64,000 nucleotides of DNA from Hormiphora californensis (GCA_020137815.1 CM035360.1:3230578-3294577); one strand, 5' to 3'; positions 36,901-44,936 are shown, counted from the first letter of the stretch. Program-made: numbers and translations. The notes: a model not told the origin generated them from the sequence alone.

Positions 36901-38246
36901 GACTGTGACCTGGGGTAAATACGGGATGGATTCAGCACGGAACATTGTACTATTTAGAGGACGTGTTGTGGGAGTGCAGGGTGACATCATGAAGATCTGA
37001 AAAATCTCAGTGAGAAAAGAAATCCAGTCTAAGGGGATACCTTTCTAGTAGGGCTATGTAACACTGGTGCAGGAGGTGAGGGGGGACCTCTGGGGATCTT
37101 TTTGTTCGTTTTGAACTTTGGTGGTTCCATTGGATCCTTCTGTGCCTCAACCATCCTGATTATCCGCTGTTTCGCACCTGGAAGAGGACGCGGGGTGTTG
37201 GAATCATCAGAATGGGGCTAGTACAATTCGAACAGAAGTATATTGATTGTTCAAGGCTTGAGTTTTGGGAGGGAAAGAGAAAGCATTCTCTGAGTCACTT
37301 GGAGTTTGAGAGAGAAAACACTTACCCGAGTTATAAGCAACACCCTGCTGCGATGGTGTGTACCTCACATACTTTGGGGGTTCATTAGTGTTCGCATTGA
37401 TAGCTACCTTGTTAGGTAGGGCCGCTGATATCTAGAGACATGGAGAGAGTTAATAATTGACTAGTAATTAACACAGAAGCTCCTACTCTTTATTGTACAG
37501 GGTGTCCCATTTATTCGATCAAACTAACGGTTGCGAGTTCTTACCTTGGCACTGATCAGTTTCTCCAGGGCATTCCTTGTTTCCTCTGTCGATTTCTGGA
37601 CTTCTTCCTCTCCCGGCTTTTCCAGCTCCGCCCCCTCTGTCTTGGGGAGCAGGTCGGTAGGCTTGCTGTAAACAATCCTATCCTTGCCATGCCCCTGTCG
37701 CATTAGAGCATCATACTTAATCTTTCCCTCCGCATCAACCTGATGGAAATTATAGGTTTTTTCAAAAAAGGAACCGACCGAATCAGGAAATACTGGTCCC
37801 TGATTGGCTGATAACCAGTCACGTGACCTAAATAACGAGTTCTGATTGGTTGTTTACTTGGTTCGGTCGGTTCCTAGTTTTTTGGGAAATAATTGGGATG
37901 AAACTCGACGGGGTGAAAATTTATATTTAGGGAAATATTGTTGGAGTTTGGTTCAATAGCTGATCCTATTTCCCTCAAATGTAACACTCAGTACCTGCAT
38001 AGCAACAACTTTCTTGCTCTCATCCTTGTCCTCTAATCCCATATTCAGTGGATACTGTGCAAAGTGTATCTCCGGGAATGCACCCCCATCCCCAAAATCC
38101 CCCGGTGTCCGAGGAGCCCATCCCTCCCTCGCTCCATATGGAGGCGGACCGGTTACAGCTACTGCTGTGACAGCTGACCGTGCGACTTGCTTTTGTCTGT
38201 TTTCCACAGGAAGCGAGGGTGCGGGGAGTAATGTTCGGAGTGACAT
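24919..38246 (-). CDS. SNW1: SNW domain-containing protein 1 (SKIP/Prp45), 10 coding exons, 549 aa
   Basis: Minus-strand exons in order: 38246-37995, 37739-37545, 37431-37326, 37177-37041, 36996-36790, 36699-36507, 36385-36258, 36189-36087, 25405-25255, 25096-24919. They sum to 1650 nt with every phase consistent; human SNW1 is 536 aa. Landmarks are the SNW core (PPCISNWKNPRGYTIPLDKR, about residues 200-220), the PRGPPSPPAPV segment before it, an Arg/Glu/Lys-rich helical region, the DITEKIALGQ motif, and the C-terminal SYNVYDQPWR ... IYRPKKDLDSDLYGD segment. SNW1 is a spliceosome component needed in the activated and catalytic complexes and a nuclear coregulator. Intron 8 is 10,681 bp and houses three other genes and several elements on both strands, while the other introns are 60-300 bp. 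A MITE lies in intron 1. Confidence 0.95.
25505..25585. repeat. 81-bp near-perfect palindrome in SNW1 intron 8
   Basis: GAAAATTTCTAGTCGATACC... is followed after GGGGAATCCCC by its exact complement ...GGTATCGACTAGAAATTTTC. Arms are about 39 bp with almost no loop. It marks the start of the block of small membrane-protein genes. Confidence 0.9.
25782..26252 (+). CDS. Small membrane-anchored helical protein, paralogue 1 (126 aa)
   Basis: Exons 25782-25997 and 26088-26252; GT-AG intron of 90 bp; stop TGA. The product starts MEALIILMLLAMGYLAF, a hydrophobic stretch able to act as a membrane anchor or signal anchor. It continues as charged helix (MIRQIEEGLAAEARE) and, in exon 2, as a further helical segment (VLHQIKRLRQEANYNFDLLR). 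Two close paralogues follow at 26486 and 35099 with the same intron position and phase. All three lie in SNW1 intron 8 on the opposite strand. No family recognised; conservation of frame and splice sites among the copies argues they are or recently were real genes. Confidence 0.6.
26486..31908 (+). CDS. Small membrane-anchored helical protein, paralogue 2 (123 aa), intron interrupted by a 4.9 kb insertion
   Basis: Exons 26486-26689 and 31741-31908 are in frame (68 and 55 codons plus stop). The product begins MEALILLMLLALGYLAL and resembles paralogue 3 closely (exon 2 shares TIADNNAAVAS and GILHQL). The intron is 5,051 bp because a composite element (26752-31672) sits between the sequences CAAACTACTTAATT and TTAATTACTAATCACAC. 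Paralogue 3 has the equivalent short, uninterrupted intron. Whether the enlarged intron is still removed is unknown. The upstream region TCCGGGAAGACA...TTTGATTTCGTTTG is shared with paralogue 3 and may be promoter. Confidence 0.55.
26940..26966 (+). other. tRNA-like T-arm (B-box) motif, possible SINE remnant
   Basis: GGTTCGAATCCCGCTGACGCCA looks like the T-arm and 3' acceptor half of a tRNA, including the pol III B-box GGTTCGAATCC. No cloverleaf 5' half is evident upstream (A-rich GCTAAAAAAA sequence instead). It may be a fragment of a tRNA-derived SINE. Confidence 0.35.
27472..30429 (-). CDS. LINE ORF2: AP endonuclease plus reverse transcriptase (985 aa)
   Basis: The N-terminal third is an APE-type endonuclease (FYTNANDLKNK at the start, GITETMF, MGDFNLPDVSW around residue 145, SDHVGVI). 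The centre is a reverse transcriptase with NYRPISLTCVLAKVFEKIL, YLDFQKAFDTVPH, SGVPQGTVLGPILFLLYIND and the catalytic SLFADDLKL. The C-terminal part (RPHIEYAVQIWNPP, then helical thumb-like sequence) matches CR1-like elements. The frame is uninterrupted over 985 codons, so the copy is young and might still be competent if ORF1 is supplied. Confidence 0.93.
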   Translation of the reverse strand: MESTIKLFYTNANDLKNKISELSIVAGESGCKILGITETMFGDDVLDAEVVVPNFRLFRTDRAVGKGGGSCIYVHNTLISQEVKINVHDSVAVSIKTNAVHILVVVVYRPPAASYTYCVDMITNLSALVNSKCNDHELIFMGDFNLPDVSWDNGVVNCPQDTCNQKYVIQQLFLDFFVNHGLRWVIGDDVKTRQRVVSSTLQFSTLDNVLTSDLTIFKGFEITAPLGKSDHVGVISSWRVANDSDYISTEKRNWSKITKEQIQTEASNLCWDYDPSDSVDDLWGLVLRNLTVISEAVPVTKISVTRTGCIKTKSPWDTPYLVRARNKKEKCWAVFDEFPTGKNLRAALREEELFGTTLRRALSSHEYKITSNLKSNTKGFYSYLNGKRKIKSAISGLKTSDGRVISSAKETADELGTFFANTFVNEDPPTFTIETETDRVIEDLVFDRFTVEFHLSKLNISKSFGPDGIHPKLLKSLSDNRFVVQLIADLFQQCYDTETIPELWKTAHVTALHKKGDKAKASNYRPISLTCVLAKVFEKILRNHILSFAAPLFAAEQHGFLPGKSCVSNLLECMDRVNEILSSGGSADILYLDFQKAFDTVPHKRLLVKLERYGIRGKTCNIIRSFLSGRRFSVRVGSTFSELFEVMSGVPQGTVLGPILFLLYINDLPSGISSFVSLFADDLKLVTSTENHQVAQEDLVALQEWERKWLLKFNVQDRKCKVLHVGAKNPHLPYYLHGDLLLEVSYEKDLGVGTSGDLHWDQNARAAIKKAKSVTAWVIRNVISRSKEVMLNIFRTIIRPHIEYAVQIWNPPASHGYWKLIMELEDVQRSFTRLIDGIGLLTYEERLKELELTTLLERRMRGDLIEAYKIITGKVRYGQDLFRLSRSGANILKDSKGDSVLFNRCANYWNKLPATVKEAPSVNAFKARLEKYKVGITSAGLPSNGQFWELSSLIYDKLRADGRDAYVNYMISNPKFAKCKGINVY
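30456..31518 (-). pseudogene. LINE ORF1, apparently frameshifted
   Basis: Two overlapping minus-strand frames, 31518-30955 and 31004-30456, together make a typical ORF1: a long coiled coil (EAMEKAMNTTEMKKTF) followed by an RNA-binding-like region (RTRNIVISNVEE ... RPLILSLATPEMANRI). A single frameshift around 30960-31000 separates them. It precedes ORF2 by 26 bases. It could be a real mutation, a sequencing error or programmed frameshifting. Confidence 0.6.
32154..32992 (+). pseudogene. C-terminal domain of a retrotransposon reverse-transcriptase polyprotein
   Basis: An open frame runs from about 32172 to the stop at 32992. It contains SWLTTLPIREYGF, a CxC...H...C metal-binding cluster (CGCGESATIEHLLSCMRGG), RHNQVRD, ARLDVSGRNFW, FADIRIFN, ERATFTPLVFSTIGT and FYKRLAGL. 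This arrangement is a common tail domain found after the reverse transcriptase in elements of many marine invertebrates. The catalytic RT part is missing upstream, so this is a 5'-truncated fragment starting directly after paralogue 2. Confidence 0.7.
33095..33175 (+). pseudogene. Duplicated fragment of the same RT tail
   Basis: It encodes AGLNSVKSKQSYNDAIRSIRR, a near copy of the segment at about 32815-32875, then loses similarity. Probably a local duplication. Confidence 0.6.
33297..33480. repeat. Short palindromic GC patches between RT fragments
   Basis: GCGCACCCATTGGGTGCGC at 33295 and ACCCGGCTTCGCCGGTTGG at 33341 are compact stem-loops. No gene is seen from 33176 to 34004. ATGAAGGAGCA-type motifs recur at 25668, 32153, 33523 and 33830 in this region. 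Confidence 0.4.
34005..34134 (+). pseudogene. Second copy of the RT tail 3' end
   Basis: It repeats the end of the domain (SVLIQVRGYRG, then SLPFYPDLIDMN) with the same stop and ~90 bp of following 3' sequence also found after 32992. A direct duplicate of about 220 bp. Confidence 0.7.
34405..34580 (+). repeat. Direct repeat module, copy 1
   Basis: Starts ACGGGGGAGCTCAGAAATGAGCTC, includes CTGATGGTCCAGTGATTACGG and ends near CCCTTGTCAGCGCTCTGGC. The same 175-bp module recurs at 35732-35910 with over 90 percent identity by eye, on either side of paralogue 3. Confidence 0.8.
35099..35662 (+). CDS. Small membrane-anchored helical protein, paralogue 3 (150 aa)
   Basis: Exons 35099-35302 and 35414-35662 (68 and 82 codons). 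It starts MEALIVMMLLALGYQAF, the same hydrophobic N-terminus as paralogues 1 and 2, with helical charged middle (MIQQTEEGLATEARE) and exon 2 beginning KLTRTIADNNAAVAS. The C-terminus is longer than in the other copies (through PAAVPN-like proline-rich sequence to LELGFE). The 111-bp intron preserves the empty site that is filled in paralogue 2. Flanked by two copies of a 175-bp direct repeat, so the gene may travel as a unit. Function unknown. Confidence 0.6.
35732..35910 (+). repeat. Direct repeat module, copy 2
   Basis: Second copy of the module at 34405-34580, including GGGGGAGCTCAGAAATGAGC and AATTAGGAAAACTATG. Lies directly after paralogue 3. Confidence 0.8.
37769..37876 (-). mobile_element. 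hAT-like MITE copy 4 in SNW1 intron 1
   Basis: AGGAACCGACCGAAT...GGTTCGGTCGGTTCCT with internal GTCACGTGAC and TGATTGGCTG. It lies about 30 bp from the acceptor of SNW1 exon 2. The flanking A/T runs obscure the target duplication. Confidence 0.8.
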
Positions 38247-38623
38247 GGTGTAGGTCTGTATGGAATAGTTGGGGTTAGTTAGTGGGCTCGACCGATATTG
38301 GCCTTGAATATTATAAATGAAGGTACACACACTTCTACTTGGGGTTAGTAAACAAAACTCATGTTAGAAAACTGAGAGAGGGTCAGTAATAAATTAGTGA
38401 GGGTCGATATATCAAATCATTAACATTATAACAGGGTCGAAACTTTAACACAATCCCAAAAATAATCTTCAAACACGAGAAAGTACTATCTGGGGAAGAT
38501 CGTCTCCCAAAGATGTCTACACTCTATATATTTCCGTTCTCACAGGTCTGAGAGAGGGCGGCTTTACCCGCCCAGGTCACCCAAACGCTCTGCGTCCTAA
38601 ATGGTATCATCCTGTAGTTCTTT

Positions 38624-41600
38624 TCATCTGACTGCGAGGATCTCAATCTCAAACTCGAGATCTGTATGACCCGGAATGTTCCAAGATCGGTTTCCAATCT
38701 TTCCGTAGCCCTTCTTACTGGACATCACTATTTTGGAGATCTCTCCCTCGCTCATTCCTATACAACCCTCGTCCCACCCTTGAATGAGGCTCCCTGAAAG
38801 TGAGAAAAACGTTAGAGGGGGATATAGAAGGAAGAAAGAAGGGGGATAGAGAGGGATAGTGAATGAAAGAGATAGATATAAGGAATGAAAAGGAGGAGGA
38901 TAGCATAGGATAGAGAGGGATATAAAGAGAGGGGTAAAGAGAGAGAGAGGGATATAGAGAGTCGGGAGAGGTGAAAAAAAGAAAATCAATGATAGCAGGG
39001 AAGAAACAAAAGACTCGTAAAATGGCGTAAATTATAATTCCCCGTTTTTCACGTGTTCAAAGTGCAGTGGAGATGCTTTGTTAATCTCCCCTAACTAATT
39101 ATCTCCCCTTAGTAAAAGTATCTCGTGGAAACAGGAAAACAGGTTGGGGTAGTGGTTCTGCCGTTTTGTTGAGTATCTCTAGAAGTATCTCCTTAGTAGA
39201 TAGAGACCCGTACTCAACAAAATCACATGAGGTCACGTGACTTTATCCGTGGCGTAACGGGGAATGATTTCATTGGGAAAACGGAGAATAAAACATGGGA
39301 AAACACAGGGTATACACGTGAAAAAGAAAAGCACGGGGAAACAATTCACAAGATAGACAACGATATAATGGTACTAAATCAAATAAATTGACAGAAGCTT
39401 TCGAGAACACTGTGTTTCACGTCTTCAGCTATAGGGAAACGAAAAAACTATGACATACCCACTCCCGCGGTATACGTGAATGGGTTTCCACCTTTGGTGC
39501 ACCAGAACACCTTGCCCGAATCCTTGATTTTCCCGGTAACATGGCAAACTACCTTAACTCCGGGGACTACAAAATCTTTCTCGTATCCTGAGGTGGAGGG
39601 GAAATTAATGTTTTGGAAAATCCAGGGAGGATTCTTTGAGAGGTGAAGTGAAACCGAAAACTTGTGACTTGGGCATGCGTGAGATGACTTCGAGTAGCAA
39701 GTGATAACCTGATAGCACCAACCAGGAACCGACCGACACAAGTAAACAACCAATCAGAACTCGTTATTTAGGTCACGTGACTGGTTATCAGCCAATCAGG
39801 GACCAGTATTTCCTGATTCGGTCGGTTCCTGGCACCAACCTTTCCGAATAACCTCCTTGTAAACAAGATCGTTGACTTCCACAATGTTATCTCCCTCCGG
39901 GATCTGGAAGTTGTTCGCATCTTTATCTTTGCCTGGAACATTATATTGAACTTTGAAAGGCTTCAACTGAATTCTTTAGAAAAGTGCATGACATCAAAAC
40001 CAAGTAATATATGTCTTACACAATTGACAATACACGAATGTTTTAGTGCCAAATTTCAAAATTAGAGGACTCGGCAACTCAGGTAGTGCCAATAATTGGA
40101 TTCCACCACTTACCAGTAATCACAGACTTCACATTAGCCATAATTTCATTCATGTCAAACCGAGACTGTTTATCATTGGTGTTAAAGAATGTGTAGTGGA
40201 GGGAGACGTTGTGGCAACGAGCATTGATTAGATCTGGATCAAGCGCGAACTCAGGGTCTGGAAATACATTTGAGGGGTTACAGTTGTGAGTACATCGGAA
40301 CCTTAACAAATCAATAGAAATGCGACCAGTATTTCCTTACCGATGTAAAAGAAGACGGGCATGTCTAGCTCCTCTCCTGGGTTCAGAGTCTGCTCATCAA
40401 AACAGAAACACTGGATCTTGTTGAAGTATACCCCGGCCTCAAATGGGGTGACATTGTAGGTTGAGATACCAGTGAGGACTTCGGTTGAGTTGTTCCTAGC
40501 GGTGAAGAATGCTAAACATGTCTCACCCGGCACCAACTCAACCTATAGGTGATGGTAGTGTTAATTAGGTAGGGCTCCCAGGTCAACCTATAGGTGATGG
40601 TAGTATTAATTAGGTAGGGCTCCCAGGTCAACCTATAGGTGATGGTAGTGTTAATTAGGTAGGGCTCCCAACTCAACCTATAGGTGATGGTAGTGTTAAT
40701 TAGGCAGGGTTTCCAACTCAACCTATAGGTGATGGTAGTGTTAATTAGGCAGGGCTCCCAGGTCAACTTGGGTTTAATTATGTAGTCTTAATTATGCAAT
40801 TATGTGCGACTAACTTGGATCTTAAAATTAAAACATCTCATTAGAAGTGATGGAAAACAACTCAAATTACCGTATCTTGAACAGGTTCAAAGCTCCAGTC
40901 AAGGTTGGGATTAACAGTCCCAGTAAATGTAACTGTGATAGGCCGCCATTCTACCGGTGTCATTGCCTTTAACTTTTCCTCGTCCTCTTTTGTGTGTTTC
41001 TGTGTTGTACCACCATACCCTGGATGATTGGAGGAGAAGGAGATATATTAACTAAAGGACTCTTTACCTTTTGGGGCTCCCTCAATATTTGAGGTTTGAA
41101 AGAGAACGAAAAGTTATATGAAAAGGACTCAAAAGAGTCTCCGATAAGTCTTCAGTTGGTTTGAAAATATTTCATAGAACAGTGAATACTGCCGTATTTT
41201 CATTCGTAACATGGAATAAATAAAGTTGTCCTTTACGGCGCCAAATACACAAACTTGTTACCCTCACCAGTGGCACTGCAGAACAGTTTGTAGAGTGGAA
41301 CAGCGGCAGCAGAAACCCCAAACATGAATAACAAGATAGAAACCGAAATTATCATCCAGTCCCGCTTCTTCTGCTTGCTGTACCCACTGTTATACTGTTC
41401 CATGATCTTCTGGGCCTCCTTCATTCGTTCCGTATTGTCGTCACTGAACAACCGAGCGGGCGTGACGACCACTCCACCTCTCAGCCACACTGGTGTGGTG
41501 TGTGGTACACCGGCTGGGAGAGGAATAGAGAGAGGTTAGAACCAGGAACCGACCGAAACAAGTAAACAACCAATCAGAACTCGTTATTTAGGTCACGTGA

Positions 41601-41830
41601 CTGGTTATCAGCCAATTAGGGACCAGTATTTCGGTCGGTTCCGGCTGGGAGAGGAATAGAGATGTTACTAGACTTGAGAAAGAGAGAGTAATGCTACAGT
41701 CGGAGAATAATCAAAGTGTGGGTTCAGGGTTGTTAGGTAAATTACCTTGAGAAATGTTGAAGGGGAGGGATCGTGCTCTTGACAATAGCAATTGTCGAGA
41801 GGATGTAATCCCTCGTAAACACATCACCAT
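38624..41830 (-). CDS. COX11: COX11 copper chaperone spliced in frame to an FKBP-type domain (8 exons, 405 aa)
   Basis: Exons (minus): 41830-41746, 41513-41268, 41019-40871, 40542-40341, 40257-40114, 39932-39840, 39587-39459, 38793-38624; total 1218 nt, all phases agree. Exon 1 is an acid-free, Arg-rich mitochondrial presequence ([13 protein letters not shown]). COX11 features follow: one membrane helix ([20 protein letters not shown]), the FC..TGYGG motif and the copper-binding CFCF (IQCFCFDEQ); it delivers copper to the CuB site of cytochrome c oxidase subunit 1. After YTFFN and ~25 residues, a strong donor (GTAAGT) joins phase-correctly to exons encoding an FKBP fold ([17 protein letters not shown] ... 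YGKIGN ... [11 protein letters not shown]). The FKBP exons have no start codon of their own. The usual FKBP active-site FDS is VFWC here, so isomerase activity is doubtful. If the last COX11 intron is retained, COX11 alone ends at 40079. Confidence 0.75.
38794..39458. other. Intron before the last FKBP exon, purine-rich on + strand
   Basis: 38800-38960 is rich in GGGATAGAGAG-type repeats, the complement of which forms a long pyrimidine stretch leading to the acceptor. The rest holds no recognised feature. Confidence 0.4.
39723..39831 (+). mobile_element. hAT-like MITE copy 5, inserted at a splice donor of COX11-FKBP
   Basis: CAGGAACCGACCGAC...TTCGGTCGGTTCCTG flanked by GCACCAAC at 39715-39722 and 39832-39839. 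On the minus strand the right copy, GTTGGTGC, is exactly the first 8 bases of the intron after exon 39932-39840. It carries GTCACGTGAC and CCAATCAG motifs. Confidence 0.88.
40530..40766 (-). repeat. Five 45-bp tandem copies of the acceptor of COX11 exon 4
   Basis: On the minus strand each unit reads ACTACCATCACCTATAG followed by GTTGAGTTGG or GTTGACCTGG. The lowest copy (boundary at 40542/40543) is the true start of exon 4 (VELVPGE). Units are exactly 45 bp apart (ACCTATAG complements at 40541, 40586, 40631, 40676, 40721). Upstream acceptors would read into an in-frame TAA. Confidence 0.9.
41543..41642 (+). mobile_element. hAT-like MITE copy 6 in COX11 intron 1
   Basis: Begins CAGGAACCGACCGAA and ends TCGGTCGGTTCC; contains GTCACGTGAC and both CCAAT boxes. 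It is bracketed by a ~22-bp direct repeat CCGGCTGGGAGAGGAATAGAGA rather than a clean 8-bp duplication; the left copy overlaps the acceptor of exon 2. Confidence 0.8.
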
Positions 41831-42290
41831 GATAACTAAGAAGTGATTAGGAAATAATTATGAAGTAATTATGAGGTGATTATGAAGTACAGGCGGACCC
41901 CAATTTACCGGGATGCTCGAGGGAAAGCTTTTGCCCGGTAAATCGGGGTGCCCGGTATATCGGGGTCAAATGCTGCTAATTCCCTATATCGGGAGAAGTT
42001 TATCCTTCCGGTATTGGATGAGTATAATAATTGTGAAATAATTATACTGGGAGAGGAGTTCATTGCGTTCAGATTCTAACTTTCACAATTGAGGAGCTAA
42101 ATGTTCCGGAATGTCAACATTTAGATCCGATTTGGCGGGGAAAGAACAAATAAAAAACCTCTCCACAGATCAGTTTACAAAACATTCTTCCAATAACTTA
42201 TAATATACACACTCACAAACATTGTTTCTCGATTATTATATCCACTCATAAATTACCAGTAAATTACCAGTAAACTACCAGTGGTGACCT

Positions 42291-42847
42291 CTACTTCAGT
42301 TTGGAGTACCGGAAATCAAACTTTGGCTCTGCACTCGTCCACAGATATGCCCCACCAAAGGTCAGAGCTAATGCTGAAAACATTTGGAAGGGAACATGGC
42401 CCCAGAAGTAGTTGGTAGGAGTCATTGCATGGAGAACATCTCTAATACCGTTAAGAGGAGCACCACCTGCGTGTCTCACCGACTGGCCTGCGTGGGGAGG
42501 ACTTGGTTACTCGCTAGAAAGGAGGGGTAACCATTATGTATGGAGAACAAAAAGGCAGTTAGATTATGAAAACAAGCAACAAGATTACTGTTAAGGTTAT
42601 TGGACTAATTATTAGTTTCATGAATTAGTGCAATGACTTAGTAACTTGGTAACATGATGGGGGATCTTGGTTACCAAGTCACCCCTGTTATTATATTGCA
42701 TATATCTGAGGGCTTTTGCGGAGGGGTCAGGGGTAATTTCATTACCAATGGGGGATCATAGTTTGTTATTGTGTGGCACTTACCACTAGCTTTAGGGTGG
42801 GCCAAAGGTTTCAACCTCCGTACACCAGCACGCAGTGCAACGTTCAT
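42291..42847 (-). CDS. Small mitochondrial-looking single-pass membrane protein (86 aa, 2 exons)
   Basis: Exons 42847-42784 and 42487-42291 give 261 nt with matching phase. The N-terminus MNVALRAGVRRLKPLAH is basic and acid-free, as in mitochondrial presequences. One hydrophobic helix (MFSALALTFGGAYLWT) is followed by a short charged tail ending FDFRYSKLK. Size and layout resemble small accessory subunits of respiratory complexes, and it neighbours COX11, but I cannot match it to a named subunit. A MITE with an E-box starts 29 bp upstream of the ATG. Confidence 0.6.
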
Positions 42848-42876
42848 TCTGTGAGGAAACACACACTGTTACATTC

Positions 42877-42985
42877 CAGGAACCGACCGAAACAAGTAAA
42901 CAACCAATCAGAACTCGTTATTTAGGTCACGTGACTGGTTATCAGCCAATCAGGGACCAGTATTTCCTGATTCGGTCGGTTCCTG
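42877..42985 (+). mobile_element. hAT-like MITE copy 7, 29 bp upstream of the small mitochondrial gene
   Basis: CAGGAACCGACCGAA...TTCGGTCGGTTCCTG with 8-bp duplication TTACATTC at 42869-42876 and 42986-42993. Internal GTCACGTGAC with CCAATCAG and GCCAATCA. Position suggests it could act as promoter sequence for the gene starting at 42847. Confidence 0.9.
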
Positions 42986-43204
42986 TTACATTCATTGTAA
43001 CATTGTAACGTTACAGTGTACTGCAAGATTCAAACAAAGCGTATTGTTTTGGTGAAAGTCAACTATTGTGTAAAACTGATTCAATAAAATTCAGGGTCAA
43101 AAGCAAATAATGTACATCTCTCTCCTTAACTGTCTGTTCGGTCTGTTTGAAGCACTTCTACAAATATCTTCATCATTTTCGGACTCTCATTTGCTACAAG
43201 CAAT

Positions 43205-44548
43205 TCACTTTTTGAACAGGGGTTTACACCCAATATTGATAATATCATCCACCCACCCCCATGCCACAATACTAATCCTCCCTTCCGGGACCTGCTTCTC
43301 AGGCGCTACCTGTGGAACCCCATGCCTCCATATCACATTTACATCATTGCAAAACGTGTACACTGTCCCATTTGGTAACGGGAAATTGACAGTAGAACCC
43401 GAGGTAGCATGTTGAAATGATGCCTCCCTTTCAGTCCCGAAACTAACCGCAACGGTTATGTTCTGAACGGCCGCTTTCTCCGGTTTCACTGCGGCAGCAT
43501 CGTGATGATAAGGCTTCCAGTCGGTTGTATCCCTGAACCAGTTAAACCGGGTAGCCTGGATATCCATCCCGAAATAATCCCGTAACTTCCCGATTACCAT
43601 GTCAAAAGTTGGGAAAGATTGGTTTCTCCTGAATTTATCATTAGCAATGAGGTGGTTATCTCCATGCCACAGTTTCCACTCGTGATTCTTATTTTCCTCT
43701 ACCTCCTTCAACAGATTCTGGTAAATCGTCTTATCGTCCGGCTGACAGAAGAGATGACTCACAATTATCACATCTCGAGAAGTTATCTCTCGGTTGTACC
43801 GGTTAGCACCCGTCGGTGCCATTAGTACTCGCATCTCTGCCGGGGTATGATCCGGCTCAAAGTCGACTGTATTCCGAATTGGTTTGTTGTTGTTTTTGTG
43901 CCGGTTGTTGTTGTTGTTTTGCCGGTTTTTATCCCGGTAACCCATATTATCCTTGATCTGGTTTTCATGGGAGTTGTTTGCCTTTCCAAGGAAATCATCC
44001 CCCTTATTAGGTGGATCAGCGAATGTGAATGTCCGACCCGATCCCGGTGTGCCAATCGGTGCCCATCCTGTTTTTGGTGCCTGCTGAGTGTCCCCTGAAG
44101 GTGGTTGTTGAGGGGTCCTAGAACGGCCTCTTCCTAATCCTCGCTGCCCGGAAAACCCTCCTCGAGTAAGGTGTGATGATGCTCCTGGGAAGGGGGAGGA
44201 GGGGTTAGATTAACAAGTAAACAACTAATCAGAAATCGATATCTAGGTCACGTGACTGGTTATCAGCCAATCAGGGACCAGTATTTCCTGATTCGGTCGG
44301 TTCCTGCAAGCTATTGAAACTCACAACTATCCCCAAACATTTAGCTTCATTTTTCCCGCACCCGAGTGAAACATAATGCAGTTATTCTTGTATCCAAACA
44401 AAAAATTAATGAGGGGCTCACCTCCTCTTCCTCTCTGTTGCTGTGAGGTACCTCCCCTGGCACCTCTGCCAGGTTCGTAAAGATTCTGAGTAGGGAGGTT
44501 CCTGTTGCACGAGGGTAATGCATCACTCATTCCCGACAAGTTATCCAT
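43205..44548 (-). CDS. AlkB-like 2OG-Fe(II) oxygenase with RG-rich N-terminus (368 aa, 2 exons)
   Basis: Exons 44548-44422 and 44184-43205 sum to 1107 nt. The first ~120 residues are disordered and rich in Arg-Gly and Asn (RGARGG, QRGLGRGRSR, QNNNNNRHKNNNK), a layout common in RNA-binding proteins. The C-terminal domain has a plausible iron-binding set: HHD in WKPYHHDAAAV, a distal His in VIWRHGVP, and Arg in GRISIVAWGW for 2-oxoglutarate. This matches the AlkB-type double-stranded beta-helix family. The substrate cannot be told; a role in RNA or DNA demethylation is only family inference. The start is the first Met of exon 1. A truncated MITE lies in the intron. Confidence 0.68.
44212..44306 (+). 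mobile_element. hAT-like MITE copy 8, left end missing
   Basis: The element starts inside the family consensus (AACAAGTAAACAACTAATCAG) and ends with the normal ATTCGGTCGGTTCCTG. It retains GTCACGTGAC. It lies in the single intron of the AlkB-like gene, 27 bp from the acceptor. Confidence 0.8.
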
Positions 44549-44936
44549 TATCTAGTCATTGGGAGGAAGATTTATTTTCTTGTTTTCTAAGTTTTTACTA
44601 CATTAAAATATCTTCCGTATGTTCTTCCGAATCATCTAGAAATGTTAGAGCATCAGATGCTATAGGTAGATCACTGCAAAATGCAAATAATACCCAGTAT
44701 CTCTCCACGAACAGTTTTCCTCGAAAAAGAAGAGATACGTACCTTTGTTTAGATACCAATAATTAGTATATCGCGGGTAACAAAGTTTTGGCGATATTCT
44801 ATGAGGATAACACGTGTGTTCGTCACGTGCGTGGGGACGGAATGAGTCGTGGTGACGGAGTGAGCCGTGGTTTAAAAACCAACCAACATGGACCATCCCA
44901 GTTTATTCCATTCGTTTTATTTTCTACTACAGAGAA

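Noticed and set aside
40512-40766. Minus-strand frame of repeated [10 protein letters not shown] units
   Set aside because: It is a different frame through the 45-bp acceptor repeats, not the COX11 frame.
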